64,000 nt of DNA from CALBLZ01 sp041917855. Its GTDB lineage: Bacteria > Patescibacteriota > UBA1384 > CAILIB01. This document shows positions 42,061 through 50,445 of this stretch, piece after piece. Numbering within the stretch: the first letter of the stretch is position 1; the number at the start of each line of letters is the position of its first letter. A model generated the notes under the pieces. That model did no database searches. It was not told the DNA's origin and worked only from the letters and a program-made list of their open reading frames with translations. The translations under genes were made by a program, and so were the position numbers. Location of the stretch: assembly GCA_041917855.1 (NCBI GenBank), contig JAYRWT010000044.1, positions 38,835 through 102,834 on the forward strand. The letters run 5' to 3'.

Positions 42061-44004
42061 ATGCTATCGCTTTTCACAAAGCTAGCGCGTGCTGCTAAAA
42101 AGCTACTTCCGGTAGCTGTACTCGGTCTTGCTGCGTCTGCTGGTGTCCTCACTGCAGTTGCTGACGGTCCAGAGTTCAACAACGGAGCGCTTGATCCCGC
42201 AACACTGCGCGGTGTAATCGCTGGGGAGAGTGCAAACAACCTCTCTACCACGGTTAACGCCACTGTAGGTCAGACGGTAAACCTAGTTATCTGGGTTCAC
42301 AACAACCGCCCTGATACTACTGCTATCAACACTCGGGCTAAGGTAGCCCTCCCGAGTACCATCGGCACTACCCACCAGGCAACTGGGCGAGTAAGCGCTG
42401 ATAACGCAAGTCCTGCGAATGGTCTCACCACTATCAACGTAGGCACCGAGAGTAAGCTCTCGTATGTGCCAAACTCCGCGCGTCTGTACAAGGCAGTTCC
42501 TAACGGAAACCAACTTGTCATGACCGAAGTTTCTTGGCCACAGGGTACAAATGGTAACGATGTAGTTGGTCCTAATGGTGTTAACCTAGGCAACATCAAC
42601 GGTTGTTACCAGTACACACAGGCAGTTCTTATTCAGGTGCGTGTCGATGGAACCACTCCACAGATTACCGCCGAAAAGAAAGTTGCCAAGAGTGATGGTA
42701 CAGGTGAAGCAGACACTATTGCTGCTAACCCCAATGACCGCGTTCGTTTCCGCATTTACGTGCGAAACACTGGTACCGGAACAGGTACCAACACTACTGT
42801 TGTAGATACCCTCGACGCTAAGTTGAGCTATGTCGCCGGTAGTTCATGGATTCGCTACAAAGAAAACGGTGTAGATAAGGATTACAACTTCAACGATGCT
42901 GGTTCAGACATCGCGTTTGAAACCCTCGCTGATGGTAAGACCAAGATTACGTGGAAGTGGCGCGATATGGCTCCAGCTGCCTCGTCTTCGTTCTACCTGT
43001 ACTTTAACGCTCGCCTCGCTGACACTAACGCCTTCCCAATTGGTGACACAACTATCCCTAACACTGCGAACGCATGTTTCGGCACCCTGTGTACAACCAC
43101 CAATCAGGTAACAGTTACTGTTCACCGCGATGTTGACCCAGTTGTAAGCTTCACCCTTGCAAAGGCTGCAGCTAACCTTGGTTCAAGCGAGTGGAAAGAA
43201 ATTGTTCCCCTAAACGCTGTTCCTGGTGAGACCATCGCTTTCCGCCTGGTTCTTACCAACACCGGTAACACTACCGCTACCAACGTTACCCTTAAGGATA
43301 TCCTACCTAACGGGCTGACTTTCGTTCCTGGTTACACGTATCTGTATAACAAGGACACAGGTAGCAACGGTTCTCAGATTACCAACGACACCGTTCTGGT
43401 GAACAATGGGTACGTATTCGCCTCTGTGGCAACTGGTACCCTCAACCAACAGATTATCGTGTTCCGCGCTAAGGTTGCGGACACCGTCTGTGGCAGCATT
43501 ATCAATACTGCAAAAGTGTTCTGGAATAACGCCGAACGCGCTCAAGACACCGCTGAAGTTATTGCTAACTGCCAGCCAGGTCTGAACATTGTAAAGCAGG
43601 TAAAGGACAACACTACCAGTGCATACTTGAAGGAAATCTTCAATGTACGTGAGAGTGAAGTACTAACCTTCCGTGTTGTGGTAAGTAACACCGGTAACAC
43701 CACACTGAACAACGTAGTTGCTCGCGATGTGTTGCCAGCTGGTCTCAGCTTTGTACCGGGTAGCCTGACCATTGACGGTCAGCGTTACAACGACACTGAT
43801 GCCGCTAAGTTCTTCAACGCTGGTCTCATTTTGACCAACCTGACTCAGAACATGAGCAAGACCATCATTTACCAGGTACGCGTTCCTGATTGTCCAAACG
43901 ACGATCTGCGTCTCGTGAACACCGCGTTCGCCAAGGCTACTGGTATTGCCGAAAAGAACGACACTGCGATTGTTAACGTTAAAGTCCGTATCCCTGGCTT
44001 TTAA
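42061..44004 (+). CDS. Secreted DUF11-repeat surface protein
   Basis: A 647-residue protein with a signal peptide (basic MLSLFTKLARAAKKLLP, then a hydrophobic core ending near AVADGP). Three DUF11-type repeats follow, each with an N-T-G-x-x-x-x-x-N-x-x-x-x-D-x-L-x-x-x-x-x-Y/F-V-P-G-x pattern: RNTGTGTGTNTTVVDTLD with VAGS, TNTGNTTATNVTLKDILPNG with VPGY, and SNTGNTTLNNVVARDVLPAG with VPGS. DUF11 domains are Ig-like building blocks of bacterial surface layers and adhesins. There is no LPxTG motif, so the protein is released or held non-covalently. A strong promoter suggests high expression, fitting an S-layer-like role. Confidence 0.82.
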   Translation: MLSLFTKLARAAKKLLPVAVLGLAASAGVLTAVADGPEFNNGALDPATLRGVIAGESANNLSTTVNATVGQTVNLVIWVHNNRPDTTAINTRAKVALPSTIGTTHQATGRVSADNASPANGLTTINVGTESKLSYVPNSARLYKAVPNGNQLVMTEVSWPQGTNGNDVVGPNGVNLGNINGCYQYTQAVLIQVRVDGTTPQITAEKKVAKSDGTGEADTIAANPNDRVRFRIYVRNTGTGTGTNTTVVDTLDAKLSYVAGSSWIRYKENGVDKDYNFNDAGSDIAFETLADGKTKITWKWRDMAPAASSSFYLYFNARLADTNAFPIGDTTIPNTANACFGTLCTTTNQVTVTVHRDVDPVVSFTLAKAAANLGSSEWKEIVPLNAVPGETIAFRLVLTNTGNTTATNVTLKDILPNGLTFVPGYTYLYNKDTGSNGSQITNDTVLVNNGYVFASVATGTLNQQIIVFRAKVADTVCGSIINTAKVFWNNAERAQDTAEVIANCQPGLNIVKQVKDNTTSAYLKEIFNVRESEVLTFRVVVSNTGNTTLNNVVARDVLPAGLSFVPGSLTIDGQRYNDTDAAKFFNAGLILTNLTQNMSKTIIYQVRVPDCPNDDLRLVNTAFAKATGIAEKNDTAIVNVKVRIPGF

Positions 44005-44015
44005 GCCTGGGGTAC

Positions 44016-44044
44016 TGGACAACGTTAGAAAAACGTGCTATAGT
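44016..44044 (+). promoter_or_regulatory. Promoter of the second DUF11 surface protein gene
   Basis: TGGACA (44016-44021), 17 bases, then TGC-TATAGT (-10 at 44039-44044). Confidence 0.7.
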
Positions 44045-44090
44045 AGCGCGAAATCGCAAGTACAGCACGTATTAACCCTAACGCAACCGT

Positions 44091-45365
44091 ATGATCAATC
44101 GTAGCAACACAATCCGAAACATTCTCGGTGTGTTGGCCATTGCCTCACTGCTGGGTGGAGTAACCTCCTCTGCTCTTGCCGCTGAGCGCGCTCGTTTCAA
44201 TGACCTTAGTGGTGACCTTGAAATGCTGCGTGGCCGTAATATTACCAAGAATGGTCCGGTAACCAAAGTTGGTTCAGATCTTATCGATCCTGTATCCGAC
44301 GTAGAGAATAATGACCTGGTAGATGTGTGGTTGTACTACCACAACACCAACCCGAGTGCAGTAGCTGAGAATGTTCGCCTAAGGGTAAACCTTCCTACTA
44401 CCGCCTCGTATAGCCACAAGATTACAGGATCGATTTCTGCAGATAACGCAGACACTGTAACCGGTACCGTGGTGAACGGTGTAGAAAAAGGTCAGCCAGG
44501 CATGACCATTAACACGGTCAAACTATCTAAGATCAATTACGTTCCAGGTTCCTTCAAGTGGTACCCGAACGTAACCAGTCTAGGTATTACCAATTCAGCA
44601 GCCCTCCCAGGTGGTCAGAACGGTGACACGCTTGTTTCAGGTGGTATCACCATCGGCGATCTGAACGGTTGTTTCCAGTACTCTGGTTTCGTAAAGGTTA
44701 CCGTTAAGGTAATCGACGAGCCGGTACAGGAAGATAAGGCCATCCTTTCGGTTTCTAAGGACGTTCGTCTCGATCAGAGCGGTACGGTCTTTACCGAAGA
44801 GAACCGTATCAAACCAGGTGAGCAGGTTGTGTACCGTCTAACCGTTCGCAACAGCGATGGTAAGGGTATTGCCAAGAACGTTCGCCTAAAAGATACACTG
44901 CCTGCTGGCGTAACCTATGTTGGTCCAACATACCTGACCCGCAACGGTAACACTGTACAGCTTCCAGATGGAATCACCTCTGCTGAAGGTATTGTCATCT
45001 TGAGTGATCTCCAGCCACTGGAAACGGTCACCGTAACCTTTAAAGCTAAGTCTGCTACTACCTTTGTTAACGACTCCTGTGTTGTGAACACCGTTCGCGT
45101 CTCAGGTCAGAACGTGGCAAACAACCCAGCAGATGATACTGCCAAGACGTGTTTCGATGTGCCGCCTACTCCTACTCCGACCCCAACCCCTACACCAACT
45201 CCAACTACTCCTCCGGTGAACCCACCGCATGAGCTGCCAAAGACTGGTGCCGAGGTTAACCTGCTTGCAGGTCTTGGTCTCGTAGGTGCCGCCGGTACAA
45301 CTGGCCGCTACCTCCAGCTTAAGCGCAAGCTGAAGAAGAGTGCTCGTTCGCTCGACATCATCTAA
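44091..45365 (+). CDS. LPxTG-anchored DUF11 surface protein
   Basis: A 424-residue protein with a signal peptide (hydrophobic ILGVLAIASLLGGVTSSALA), an N-terminal beta domain similar to that of the 42061 protein, one clear DUF11 repeat (VRNSDGKGIAKNVRLKDTLP), a Pro-Thr linker, then LPKTG, a hydrophobic helix and a basic tail (KRKLKKSARS). This is the full sortase sorting signal, so the protein should be covalently joined to the cell wall. The sortase gene is not in the window. It has its own promoter and a terminator at 45380. Confidence 0.88.
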   Translation: MINRSNTIRNILGVLAIASLLGGVTSSALAAERARFNDLSGDLEMLRGRNITKNGPVTKVGSDLIDPVSDVENNDLVDVWLYYHNTNPSAVAENVRLRVNLPTTASYSHKITGSISADNADTVTGTVVNGVEKGQPGMTINTVKLSKINYVPGSFKWYPNVTSLGITNSAALPGGQNGDTLVSGGITIGDLNGCFQYSGFVKVTVKVIDEPVQEDKAILSVSKDVRLDQSGTVFTEENRIKPGEQVVYRLTVRNSDGKGIAKNVRLKDTLPAGVTYVGPTYLTRNGNTVQLPDGITSAEGIVILSDLQPLETVTVTFKAKSATTFVNDSCVVNTVRVSGQNVANNPADDTAKTCFDVPPTPTPTPTPTPTPTTPPVNPPHELPKTGAEVNLLAGLGLVGAAGTTGRYLQLKRKLKKSARSLDII

Positions 45366-45379
45366 GCTAGCTTGGAAAG

Positions 45380-45405
45380 AAAAGGCTCCCTCCGGGGAGT
45401 CTTTT
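45380..45405 (+). terminator. Terminator between the LPxTG gene and prfB
   Basis: AAAAGGCTCCC (45380-45390) pairs with GGGAGTCTTTT (45395-45405), one G-T pair, with a short T run. Confidence 0.7.
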
Positions 45406-45422
45406 CTGATACCCTGAAAACC

Positions 45423-46493
45423 ATGAAACAGGAGTTAGAGGCTCGATTTATTCGAATCTGCGAAGTGCTGCAGCGATCTACCAAGCAAGCACGCCTGTTA
45501 GAAGTGCGAGCTGCTGTATCTGATCCGACCCTCTGGGATGACCAAGAACGTGCTGTAGGCCTTCAGACTGAGCTCTCAGAGCTTGAAAGCCTAATCACAC
45601 GCCTAGATGATACTGAGGCCCTTCTTGAGCTTTCTGAGCAGGAACAGGAGCTATCCGATGTGGCTATCGAGATCGCAAACCTCGAGCGCCTAGCTATTTT
45701 GTCCGGTGAGCACGACAATGCCACTGCAATTCTGACTATTCACGCAGGTACTGGCGGTACCGACGCGCAAGATTGGGCTCAAATGCTCGAAAGAATGTTT
45801 TTGCGCTATGTAGAATCTGGAACGACTGAACTGCCAGAAGATCGTACGCTGAGCGTTCTGCGCAGTAACTGGAAAGCAGAGCTCTTAGATGAGAATAGGG
45901 GAGAAGAGGCGGGAATAAAAAAAGCTACTATCCGAGTAACGGGCTCGTATGCCTTTGGCCTGCTTAAGGCAGAAGCGGGAGTGCATCGCCTGGTACGGCA
46001 GTCACCATTTAATGCCAAAGGTTTGCGCCAGACGAGCTTTGCCTTGGTAGAGGTAATTCCAGAGGTAGACCAGAGTAAAGCCCCTCAGATTGCTGAATCT
46101 GAGCTGAAAATTGATGTCTTTCGCTCCGGTGGAGCTGGTGGCCAGCATGTAAATACTACTGATTCGGCCGTCAGAATAACCCATATCCCCAGTGGTATCG
46201 TGGTAACCGTGCAGAATGAACGCAGTCAGCAGCAGAATAAGGCCACCGCTCTTAAAATCCTGCAATCTAGGCTTAGTCTGTTGCAAGCCCTGAAAAACGC
46301 TGAGGAACTTGCTATACTCAAGGGCGAGGTAAAAGAGGGAAGTTGGGGGAACCAAATTCGCTCCTATGTGCTTCACCCATACCAGCTGGTTAAAGATCAT
46401 CGTACCGAATACGAAACCTCACAGACCACAGCCGTCCTCGACGGTGATTTACAAGGATTCATTGAGGCCTATTTAACTAAAACAACCGTGTAG
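45423..46493 (+). CDS. prfB: Peptide chain release factor 2
   Basis: A 356-residue release factor with the start at ATG 45423, because an upstream in-frame TTG lies before a terminator. It has the GGQ loop (SGGAGGQHVNTTDSAVR) that triggers peptide release and the RF2 tripeptide SPF (VRQSPFNAKG), which reads UGA and UAA. The usual programmed frameshift near codon 26 is absent; the gene is one continuous frame. Its presence confirms that UGA is a stop here. A TGA-TACCCT extended -10-like site lies seven bases before the ATG. Confidence 0.95.
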   Translation: MKQELEARFIRICEVLQRSTKQARLLEVRAAVSDPTLWDDQERAVGLQTELSELESLITRLDDTEALLELSEQEQELSDVAIEIANLERLAILSGEHDNATAILTIHAGTGGTDAQDWAQMLERMFLRYVESGTTELPEDRTLSVLRSNWKAELLDENRGEEAGIKKATIRVTGSYAFGLLKAEAGVHRLVRQSPFNAKGLRQTSFALVEVIPEVDQSKAPQIAESELKIDVFRSGGAGGQHVNTTDSAVRITHIPSGIVVTVQNERSQQQNKATALKILQSRLSLLQALKNAEELAILKGEVKEGSWGNQIRSYVLHPYQLVKDHRTEYETSQTTAVLDGDLQGFIEAYLTKTTV

Positions 46494-46495
46494 CT

Positions 46496-46813
46496 ATGGC
46501 AAATCCATTCTCAAAAGCAAAGGACACCTACGAGCTCGTCAAAAAGGCAAAAGCCTTACAAAAAGAGCTCAAAGAAACAGAGGTCGAGGCGAGCAACTCT
46601 GACGAAACACTGACGGTAGTATTCAATGGTGAACAGCGTTTAATCAGTGTAGACATCGACGAAAGCTGGCTCGAACCTGACAAAAAGCGCGATCTAGAAA
46701 AAGCTCTCGTGAACGTAATCGGCCAGGCAATTTCTAAGGCCCAGGCAGTAGCTGCGGAGCAAATGAAGAAGATTACCGGCGATCTCAACCTTCCTCCAGG
46801 ACTAGGTCTCTAG
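46496..46813 (+). CDS. YbaB/EbfC-family nucleoid-associated protein
   Basis: A 105-residue DNA-binding protein of the YbaB/EbfC type. It starts with MANPFSKAKDTYELVKKAKA and has the central TVVFNGEQRLISVDIDESWL and a C-terminal helix QAVAAEQMKKITGDLNLPPG. Members dimerise and bind DNA. In many bacteria the gene lies next to recR; here it sits between prfB and pth. Confidence 0.88.
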   Translation: MANPFSKAKDTYELVKKAKALQKELKETEVEASNSDETLTVVFNGEQRLISVDIDESWLEPDKKRDLEKALVNVIGQAISKAQAVAAEQMKKITGDLNLPPGLGL

Positions 46814-46814
46814 C

Positions 46815-47402
46815 ATGAAACGAGCACTCATTGGTCTCGGCAATCCAGGGAGTGAGTACGCAAAAACCCGGCATAATGCTGGGTTTATGTGTATTGAGGC
46901 TGTAGCAAAGGCGCTTGAGGCAGGGGAACCGCGTACAAAGTTTGGCGGTTTACTCTGGGAGTTCAAAGCAGAAGATATGGACGTGCTGCTCTTTGAGCCG
47001 CAGTCCTATATGAACCTCTCAGGTAAGCCAGTCCGCGAACTCTGTGATTTCTATGATTTAACAGGTGATCGCGTGGCAATTGCAGCAGATGATGTCTACA
47101 TTAAGCCAGGTAGCGTTAGAATCAGGCAATCTGGAGCCGATGGTGGTCATAATGGCTGGAAATCAATCAGGGAGCACCTAGACTTTTCAGATTACTGGCG
47201 CGTACGGATTGGCGCAGGCATTTACCTACAACAAGGTGAAGAGCGCCATCATCAGCCGCCGTTAGAAGATTATGTAGTACAAAAGTTTCCAACTAGCGAC
47301 TTGCACCAAGTGGAGCACCTGATTGACAATCTGGTTCCAAATCTGGTAACGTGGCTCAAGACTGGTGAACTAAGTGAGGCCACTCATCACCATCAACGCT
47401 AA
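46815..47402 (+). CDS. pth: Peptidyl-tRNA hydrolase
   Basis: A 195-residue hydrolase that frees tRNA from peptidyl-tRNA. It starts RALIGLGNPGSEYAKTRHNA with the catalytic Asn and His, then FEPQSYMNLSGKPV, ADDVYIKPGSVRIRQSG with the catalytic Asp, and GGHNGWKSIREHL. A short His-rich tail ends the protein. It starts one base after the ybaB stop. Confidence 0.95.
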   Translation: MKRALIGLGNPGSEYAKTRHNAGFMCIEAVAKALEAGEPRTKFGGLLWEFKAEDMDVLLFEPQSYMNLSGKPVRELCDFYDLTGDRVAIAADDVYIKPGSVRIRQSGADGGHNGWKSIREHLDFSDYWRVRIGAGIYLQQGEERHHQPPLEDYVVQKFPTSDLHQVEHLIDNLVPNLVTWLKTGELSEATHHHQR

Positions 47403-47448
47403 TTCATAACTGTGGGAGCCGTCAGGCGTTTGTACCACTTGGAGGCAT

Positions 47449-48318
47449 ATGCCAAAAAAGAACCAGGAAGTCGAAGAGACTGCTGTAGAAGAAACCACTC
47501 CTGAAGTAGTTGAGGAAACTACTGAAGACGTTGCTGAGGAAGCAACAGAAGAAAAGACTGATCTTACTGAGGAAGCTCCCGAGGAGTCTACAGAGCAGGT
47601 CGCTGAAGAAGTAGTAGAGGTTGAGCGCAAGCACAAGAACCGCGAAAGCACCTCTGAAAAGGCTAAGAAAGCCGCTGCCGCCCGTGCTGCAGCTGGTGAG
47701 CAGCCTGTAGCTGAAAAAGTTCAGCTTGATCCACTTCGTCTACGTGGTAAAAAATACCGTGCCGCAGTGGCAGAAGTAGACAAAAACAAGCTCTACCCTG
47801 CAGCAGAAGCACTTGATCTGGCTGTTAAAACTTCTTACACCAAGTTTGTTGGCGCAGTAGAGCTTCACGTTAAGGTTAAGAACGATGCTGTGCGCGGCAC
47901 AATCACCCTGCCACACGGCAACGGTAAGACCAAGAAGGTTGCTGTCGCTACCGACGAAGTAATTGAGTCAATTGCAGCAGGTAAGATTGCCTTTGACGTG
48001 CTGCTTGCAACCCCTGCGCAAATGCCAAAACTGGCTAAGTTTGCCAAGGTTCTGGGACCTAAGGGTCTGATGCCTTCTCCAAAGGCAGGAACCGTTACCG
48101 ATGACATTGAAAAGGCTACCGCAGAAATTAGTGGCGGACGGTTTGAGTACCGCGCTGATAAGAACGGTGTAGTGCATGTTTCAATCGGTCGCACCAATTT
48201 CCCAGTTGATCACCTTCTAGAGAACTACCAGGCCATTATTCAGCTGCTCGTCAGCAACAAGATTATCTCCGTGGCGGTTTCTTCAACCATGGGACCTGGT
48301 GTAAAGATTGCTTTCTAG
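47449..48318 (+). CDS. rplA: 50S ribosomal protein L1 with a long acidic N-terminal extension
   Basis: A 289-residue protein, about 60 longer than usual. The L1 core starts near residue 96 (RLRGKKYRAAVAEVDKNKLY) and has ATPAQMPKLAKFAKVLGPKG, LMPSPKAGTVTDDIEKA and RFEYRADKNGVVHVSIGR. Residues 1-60 are Glu/Thr/Val-rich and highly acidic, followed by a Lys/Ala-rich segment (60-90). TTGGAGG lies close before the ATG. It is not next to rplK or rplJ and has its own terminator. Confidence 0.94.
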   Translation: MPKKNQEVEETAVEETTPEVVEETTEDVAEEATEEKTDLTEEAPEESTEQVAEEVVEVERKHKNRESTSEKAKKAAAARAAAGEQPVAEKVQLDPLRLRGKKYRAAVAEVDKNKLYPAAEALDLAVKTSYTKFVGAVELHVKVKNDAVRGTITLPHGNGKTKKVAVATDEVIESIAAGKIAFDVLLATPAQMPKLAKFAKVLGPKGLMPSPKAGTVTDDIEKATAEISGGRFEYRADKNGVVHVSIGRTNFPVDHLLENYQAIIQLLVSNKIISVAVSSTMGPGVKIAF

Positions 48319-48350
48319 GCGACCCCTCTGGCCAACCAGTAGATAGTGAG

Positions 48351-48380
48351 AAACCTCCGGTGTGCACCGGAGGTTTTTTT
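48351..48380 (+). terminator. Terminator of rplA
   Basis: AAACCTCCGGTG (48351-48362) pairs with CACCGGAGGTTT (48365-48376), followed by T residues to 48380. Confidence 0.9.
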
Positions 48381-48406
48381 GGTATTGTCAGGACTAGGAA
48401 GGTTAC

Positions 48407-49231
48407 ATGAGTAAGGTACGTACATTATCAGAATTGCAGTGGCCTAGGCCGCTACCCAGTGATTTCATTGAGGCAAGGGAAACTATCAAGGAAATATTCA
48501 AAGGTCATCCTTCGGTTTTAACCCTTGCATTCTATGGATCAGCCGTAGTGGCAGGGGCTGAGCCAAGCGTGGCAAGCGACCTCGACTGTTTCCTGGTGTA
48601 TGACCACCAGGCTGATCTAGGAGAGTTGGCAGGACTCTTTCACAAGGCACAAGCAGCCTGCTGGAACCTGGGTGTGCCAGTTTCGTTTGAACCTAGTAAT
48701 AACTTGCAGCTGCGGCTACAGCCACAAGGCGTGGTTGGGAGCGCCTTTCTGGAGCATATTTCCAAAGGAGAGATTGTTGGGTTAGATCCAATAGAGATGG
48801 TAGACCTGAGCAAACTGCGTAGTCACCACGACGAGGCGATTGGGTATCTGTTTACTCGTGAGAGTCTCTGTCTGCAGGTTGGGATGAATGGCAAAGACCT
48901 GTTCACGGTATACACCAAATTGCTTGATGCGGCTGGCCACATTATGCGTCGCATGATCGAGCGGCACCCCACTCAGCAAGGCACACTTGCGCCCCAGGGG
49001 CGTGGTAGTCTCATCGATCTGTACGGTGAGTTGTATGGAGCCGAACTGAGATCCAGAGCCGACTTTCTCCAATGCACAAAGTGCGAGTATGCATCGCTTT
49101 TGGGCTATGTACTTGATGGTGTTGTTGGAAAAGATCACTATCAAAAGTGGGTAGATAATGAGATCCCAAGTCTGCGAGCACCCCTAGCTGAGTTTGTACG
49201 GTCAAATTTGGCGATACTACTTGCTAGCTGA
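48407..49231 (+). CDS. Nucleotidyltransferase-fold protein of unknown substrate
   Basis: A 274-residue protein with the minimal nucleotidyltransferase motif: LAFYGSAVVAGAEPSVASDL with DCFLVYD, that is the GS helix followed by D-x-D. The C-terminal half is helical, with HHDEAIGYLFTRESLCLQVG and VYTKLLDAAGHIMRRMIERH, and a C-x-x-C (LQCTKCEYASLLGYVLDG). This layout is seen in adenylyl- or nucleotidyl-transferases that modify small molecules, RNA or proteins. It is a single-gene unit between two terminators, with AGGAAGG before the ATG. Substrate unknown. Confidence 0.75.
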   Translation: MSKVRTLSELQWPRPLPSDFIEARETIKEIFKGHPSVLTLAFYGSAVVAGAEPSVASDLDCFLVYDHQADLGELAGLFHKAQAACWNLGVPVSFEPSNNLQLRLQPQGVVGSAFLEHISKGEIVGLDPIEMVDLSKLRSHHDEAIGYLFTRESLCLQVGMNGKDLFTVYTKLLDAAGHIMRRMIERHPTQQGTLAPQGRGSLIDLYGELYGAELRSRADFLQCTKCEYASLLGYVLDGVVGKDHYQKWVDNEIPSLRAPLAEFVRSNLAILLAS

Positions 49232-49236
49232 CATAG

Positions 49237-49270
49237 CAACCTCCCTACGGTAGTGGGGAGGTTGATTTTT
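49237..49270 (+). terminator. Terminator of the nucleotidyltransferase-like gene
   Basis: CAACCTCCC (49237-49245) pairs with GGGAGGTTG (49256-49264), followed by ATTTTT. Confidence 0.85.
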
Positions 49271-49286
49271 ACGATTACTGCAAGGC

Positions 49287-49315
49287 TTGACCTACATCTA
49301 AAAACCAGATAGAGT
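49287..49315 (+). promoter_or_regulatory. Promoter of the rplJ-rplL operon
   Basis: TTGACC (49287-49292), 17 bases, then TAGAGT (49310-49315). Confidence 0.75.
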
Positions 49316-49320
49316 GTTTT

Positions 49321-49364
49321 TGTACCAAAGACAGCGGGCGCACCCCTAAGTCCTGCCGAGGCAC
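49321..49364 (+). promoter_or_regulatory. Ribosomal protein L10 leader
   Basis: The segment reads ACCAAAGACAGCGGGCGC, then CCTAAGTCCTGCCGAGGC, which matches the conserved kink-turn core of L10 leaders (AAGAC-AGC-GG-GC and AAG-CCTGCCGAGG). In this family the L10-L12 complex binds its own leader to reduce expression. Confidence 0.8.
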
Positions 49365-49390
49365 AAAACTATCATCCTCAAAAAGTTTTG

Positions 49391-49419
49391 TTGTCGCATG
49401 TCCTTGGCGGCAATTTTTT
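49391..49419 (+). terminator. Attenuator between the L10 leader and rplJ
   Basis: TTGTCGC (49391-49397) pairs with GCGGCAA (49407-49413), followed by six T residues (49414-49419), 20 bases before the rplJ ATG. A CAAAACT/AGTTTTG hairpin just upstream could act as the alternative fold. Confidence 0.75.
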
Positions 49420-49439
49420 AATAAACGTAACCGCACACT

Positions 49440-49964
49440 ATGCCAAAAACACGCCAACAGAAAGAGGCGTTACTGGCGCAGGTATCCGATCGCATGCAGC
49501 GGGCTCAGTCCGTGGTATTCGTTGGGGTAACTGGTGTGAAGGTAGACGAGGTTGAGCAGATGCGCGACGCTTTCCACAAGGATGGTGTTCAGCTCCAGGT
49601 TGCAAAAAACAGCCTGCTCAAAATCGCCCTCGCTGAATCTAAGCTAGAGGTTCCTGCCGAGCTGCTCGATCAGCCGCTCGCCCTGGTATTCTCCTACGAC
49701 GATCCAGTTGCTGGCCCTAAACTCGTTGCTCCGTTCCTAAAGGACGTTGAGGCCATGCAGGTTCTCGGCGGCATTTCAGACGGCGCCTTCATTACGCCCG
49801 CACAGGTTAGTGCTCTTTCCAAACTTCCAAGTCGCGAGCAGCTACTCGGTCAGCTGGTTGGCACGCTCAACGCGCCTATCTCTGGCTTCGTCAATGTTCT
49901 GGCTGGAAACATCCGCGGTCTGGTAAATGTACTCGGAGCAATCCGCGATCAAAAACCTGCCTAA
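49440..49964 (+). CDS. rplJ: 50S ribosomal protein L10
   Basis: A 174-residue protein with MPKTRQQKEALLAQVSDRMQ, VFVGVTGVKVDEVEQMRDAF, VAKNSLLKIALAE and the C-terminal L12-binding helix (LGQLVGTLNAPISGFVNVLA). It is the base of the ribosomal stalk. It is under the L10 leader and attenuator and is followed by rplL. Confidence 0.95.
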   Translation: MPKTRQQKEALLAQVSDRMQRAQSVVFVGVTGVKVDEVEQMRDAFHKDGVQLQVAKNSLLKIALAESKLEVPAELLDQPLALVFSYDDPVAGPKLVAPFLKDVEAMQVLGGISDGAFITPAQVSALSKLPSREQLLGQLVGTLNAPISGFVNVLAGNIRGLVNVLGAIRDQKPA

Positions 49965-49995
49965 GGAATCATTTAGTAAGTTGTAATTTTCTCTT

Positions 49996-50388
49996 ATGTC
50001 TGAAGATTCAAAGTTTGCAAAGCTGATCGAGCAGATCGAAAAGCTATCTGTTCTTGAGCTTTCTGAGCTCGTAAAGGAACTTGAAGAAAAGTTTGGCGTT
50101 TCTGCTGCTGCCCCAATGATGATGGGTGCAATGCCAATGGCTGGCGCTGCCGCTGCTGAGCCTGCAGAAGAAAAGACTTCATTCACCGTTGTACTTGCTG
50201 CTGCCGGTGAAAAGAAGATCGATGTAATTAAGGCTGTGCGCGAAGTACGTGCTGATCTCGGCCTGAAAGAAGCTAAAGACCTAGTAGACGGCGCTCCTAA
50301 GGACGTTCTAACCGGCGTTAAGAAGGAAGAAGCTGAAGCTGCTAAGGAAAAGCTGACCGCAGCTGGCGCAACCGTTGAGTTCAAGTAA
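49996..50388 (+). CDS. rplL: 50S ribosomal protein L7/L12
   Basis: A 130-residue stalk protein. The N-terminal dimer domain is KLIEQIEKLSVLELSELVKE, the hinge is Ala/Met-rich (AAAPMMMGAMPMAGAAAAEP), and the C-terminal domain has KIDVIKAVREVRADLGLKEA and KDLVDGAPK, which recruits translation factors. It is the last gene of the rplJ unit, with a terminator at 50406. rpoB does not follow here. Confidence 0.96.
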   Translation: MSEDSKFAKLIEQIEKLSVLELSELVKELEEKFGVSAAAPMMMGAMPMAGAAAAEPAEEKTSFTVVLAAAGEKKIDVIKAVREVRADLGLKEAKDLVDGAPKDVLTGVKKEEAEAAKEKLTAAGATVEFK

Positions 50389-50405
50389 GAATCATTATTT
50401 ACAGA

Positions 50406-50431
50406 AAGCCCGGGCTTAGCCCGGGTTTTTT
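50406..50431 (+). terminator. Terminator of rplJ-rplL
   Basis: CCCGGG (50409-50414) pairs with CCCGGG (50420-50425), followed by six T residues (50426-50431). Confidence 0.9.
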
Positions 50432-50445
50432 GGTAGACTAAAGCC

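Noticed and set aside
45372..45423. TTG start for prfB and a programmed frameshift
   Set aside because: The TTG lies before a terminator, and the gene reads through in one frame from ATG 45423 without an in-frame stop or slippery site.
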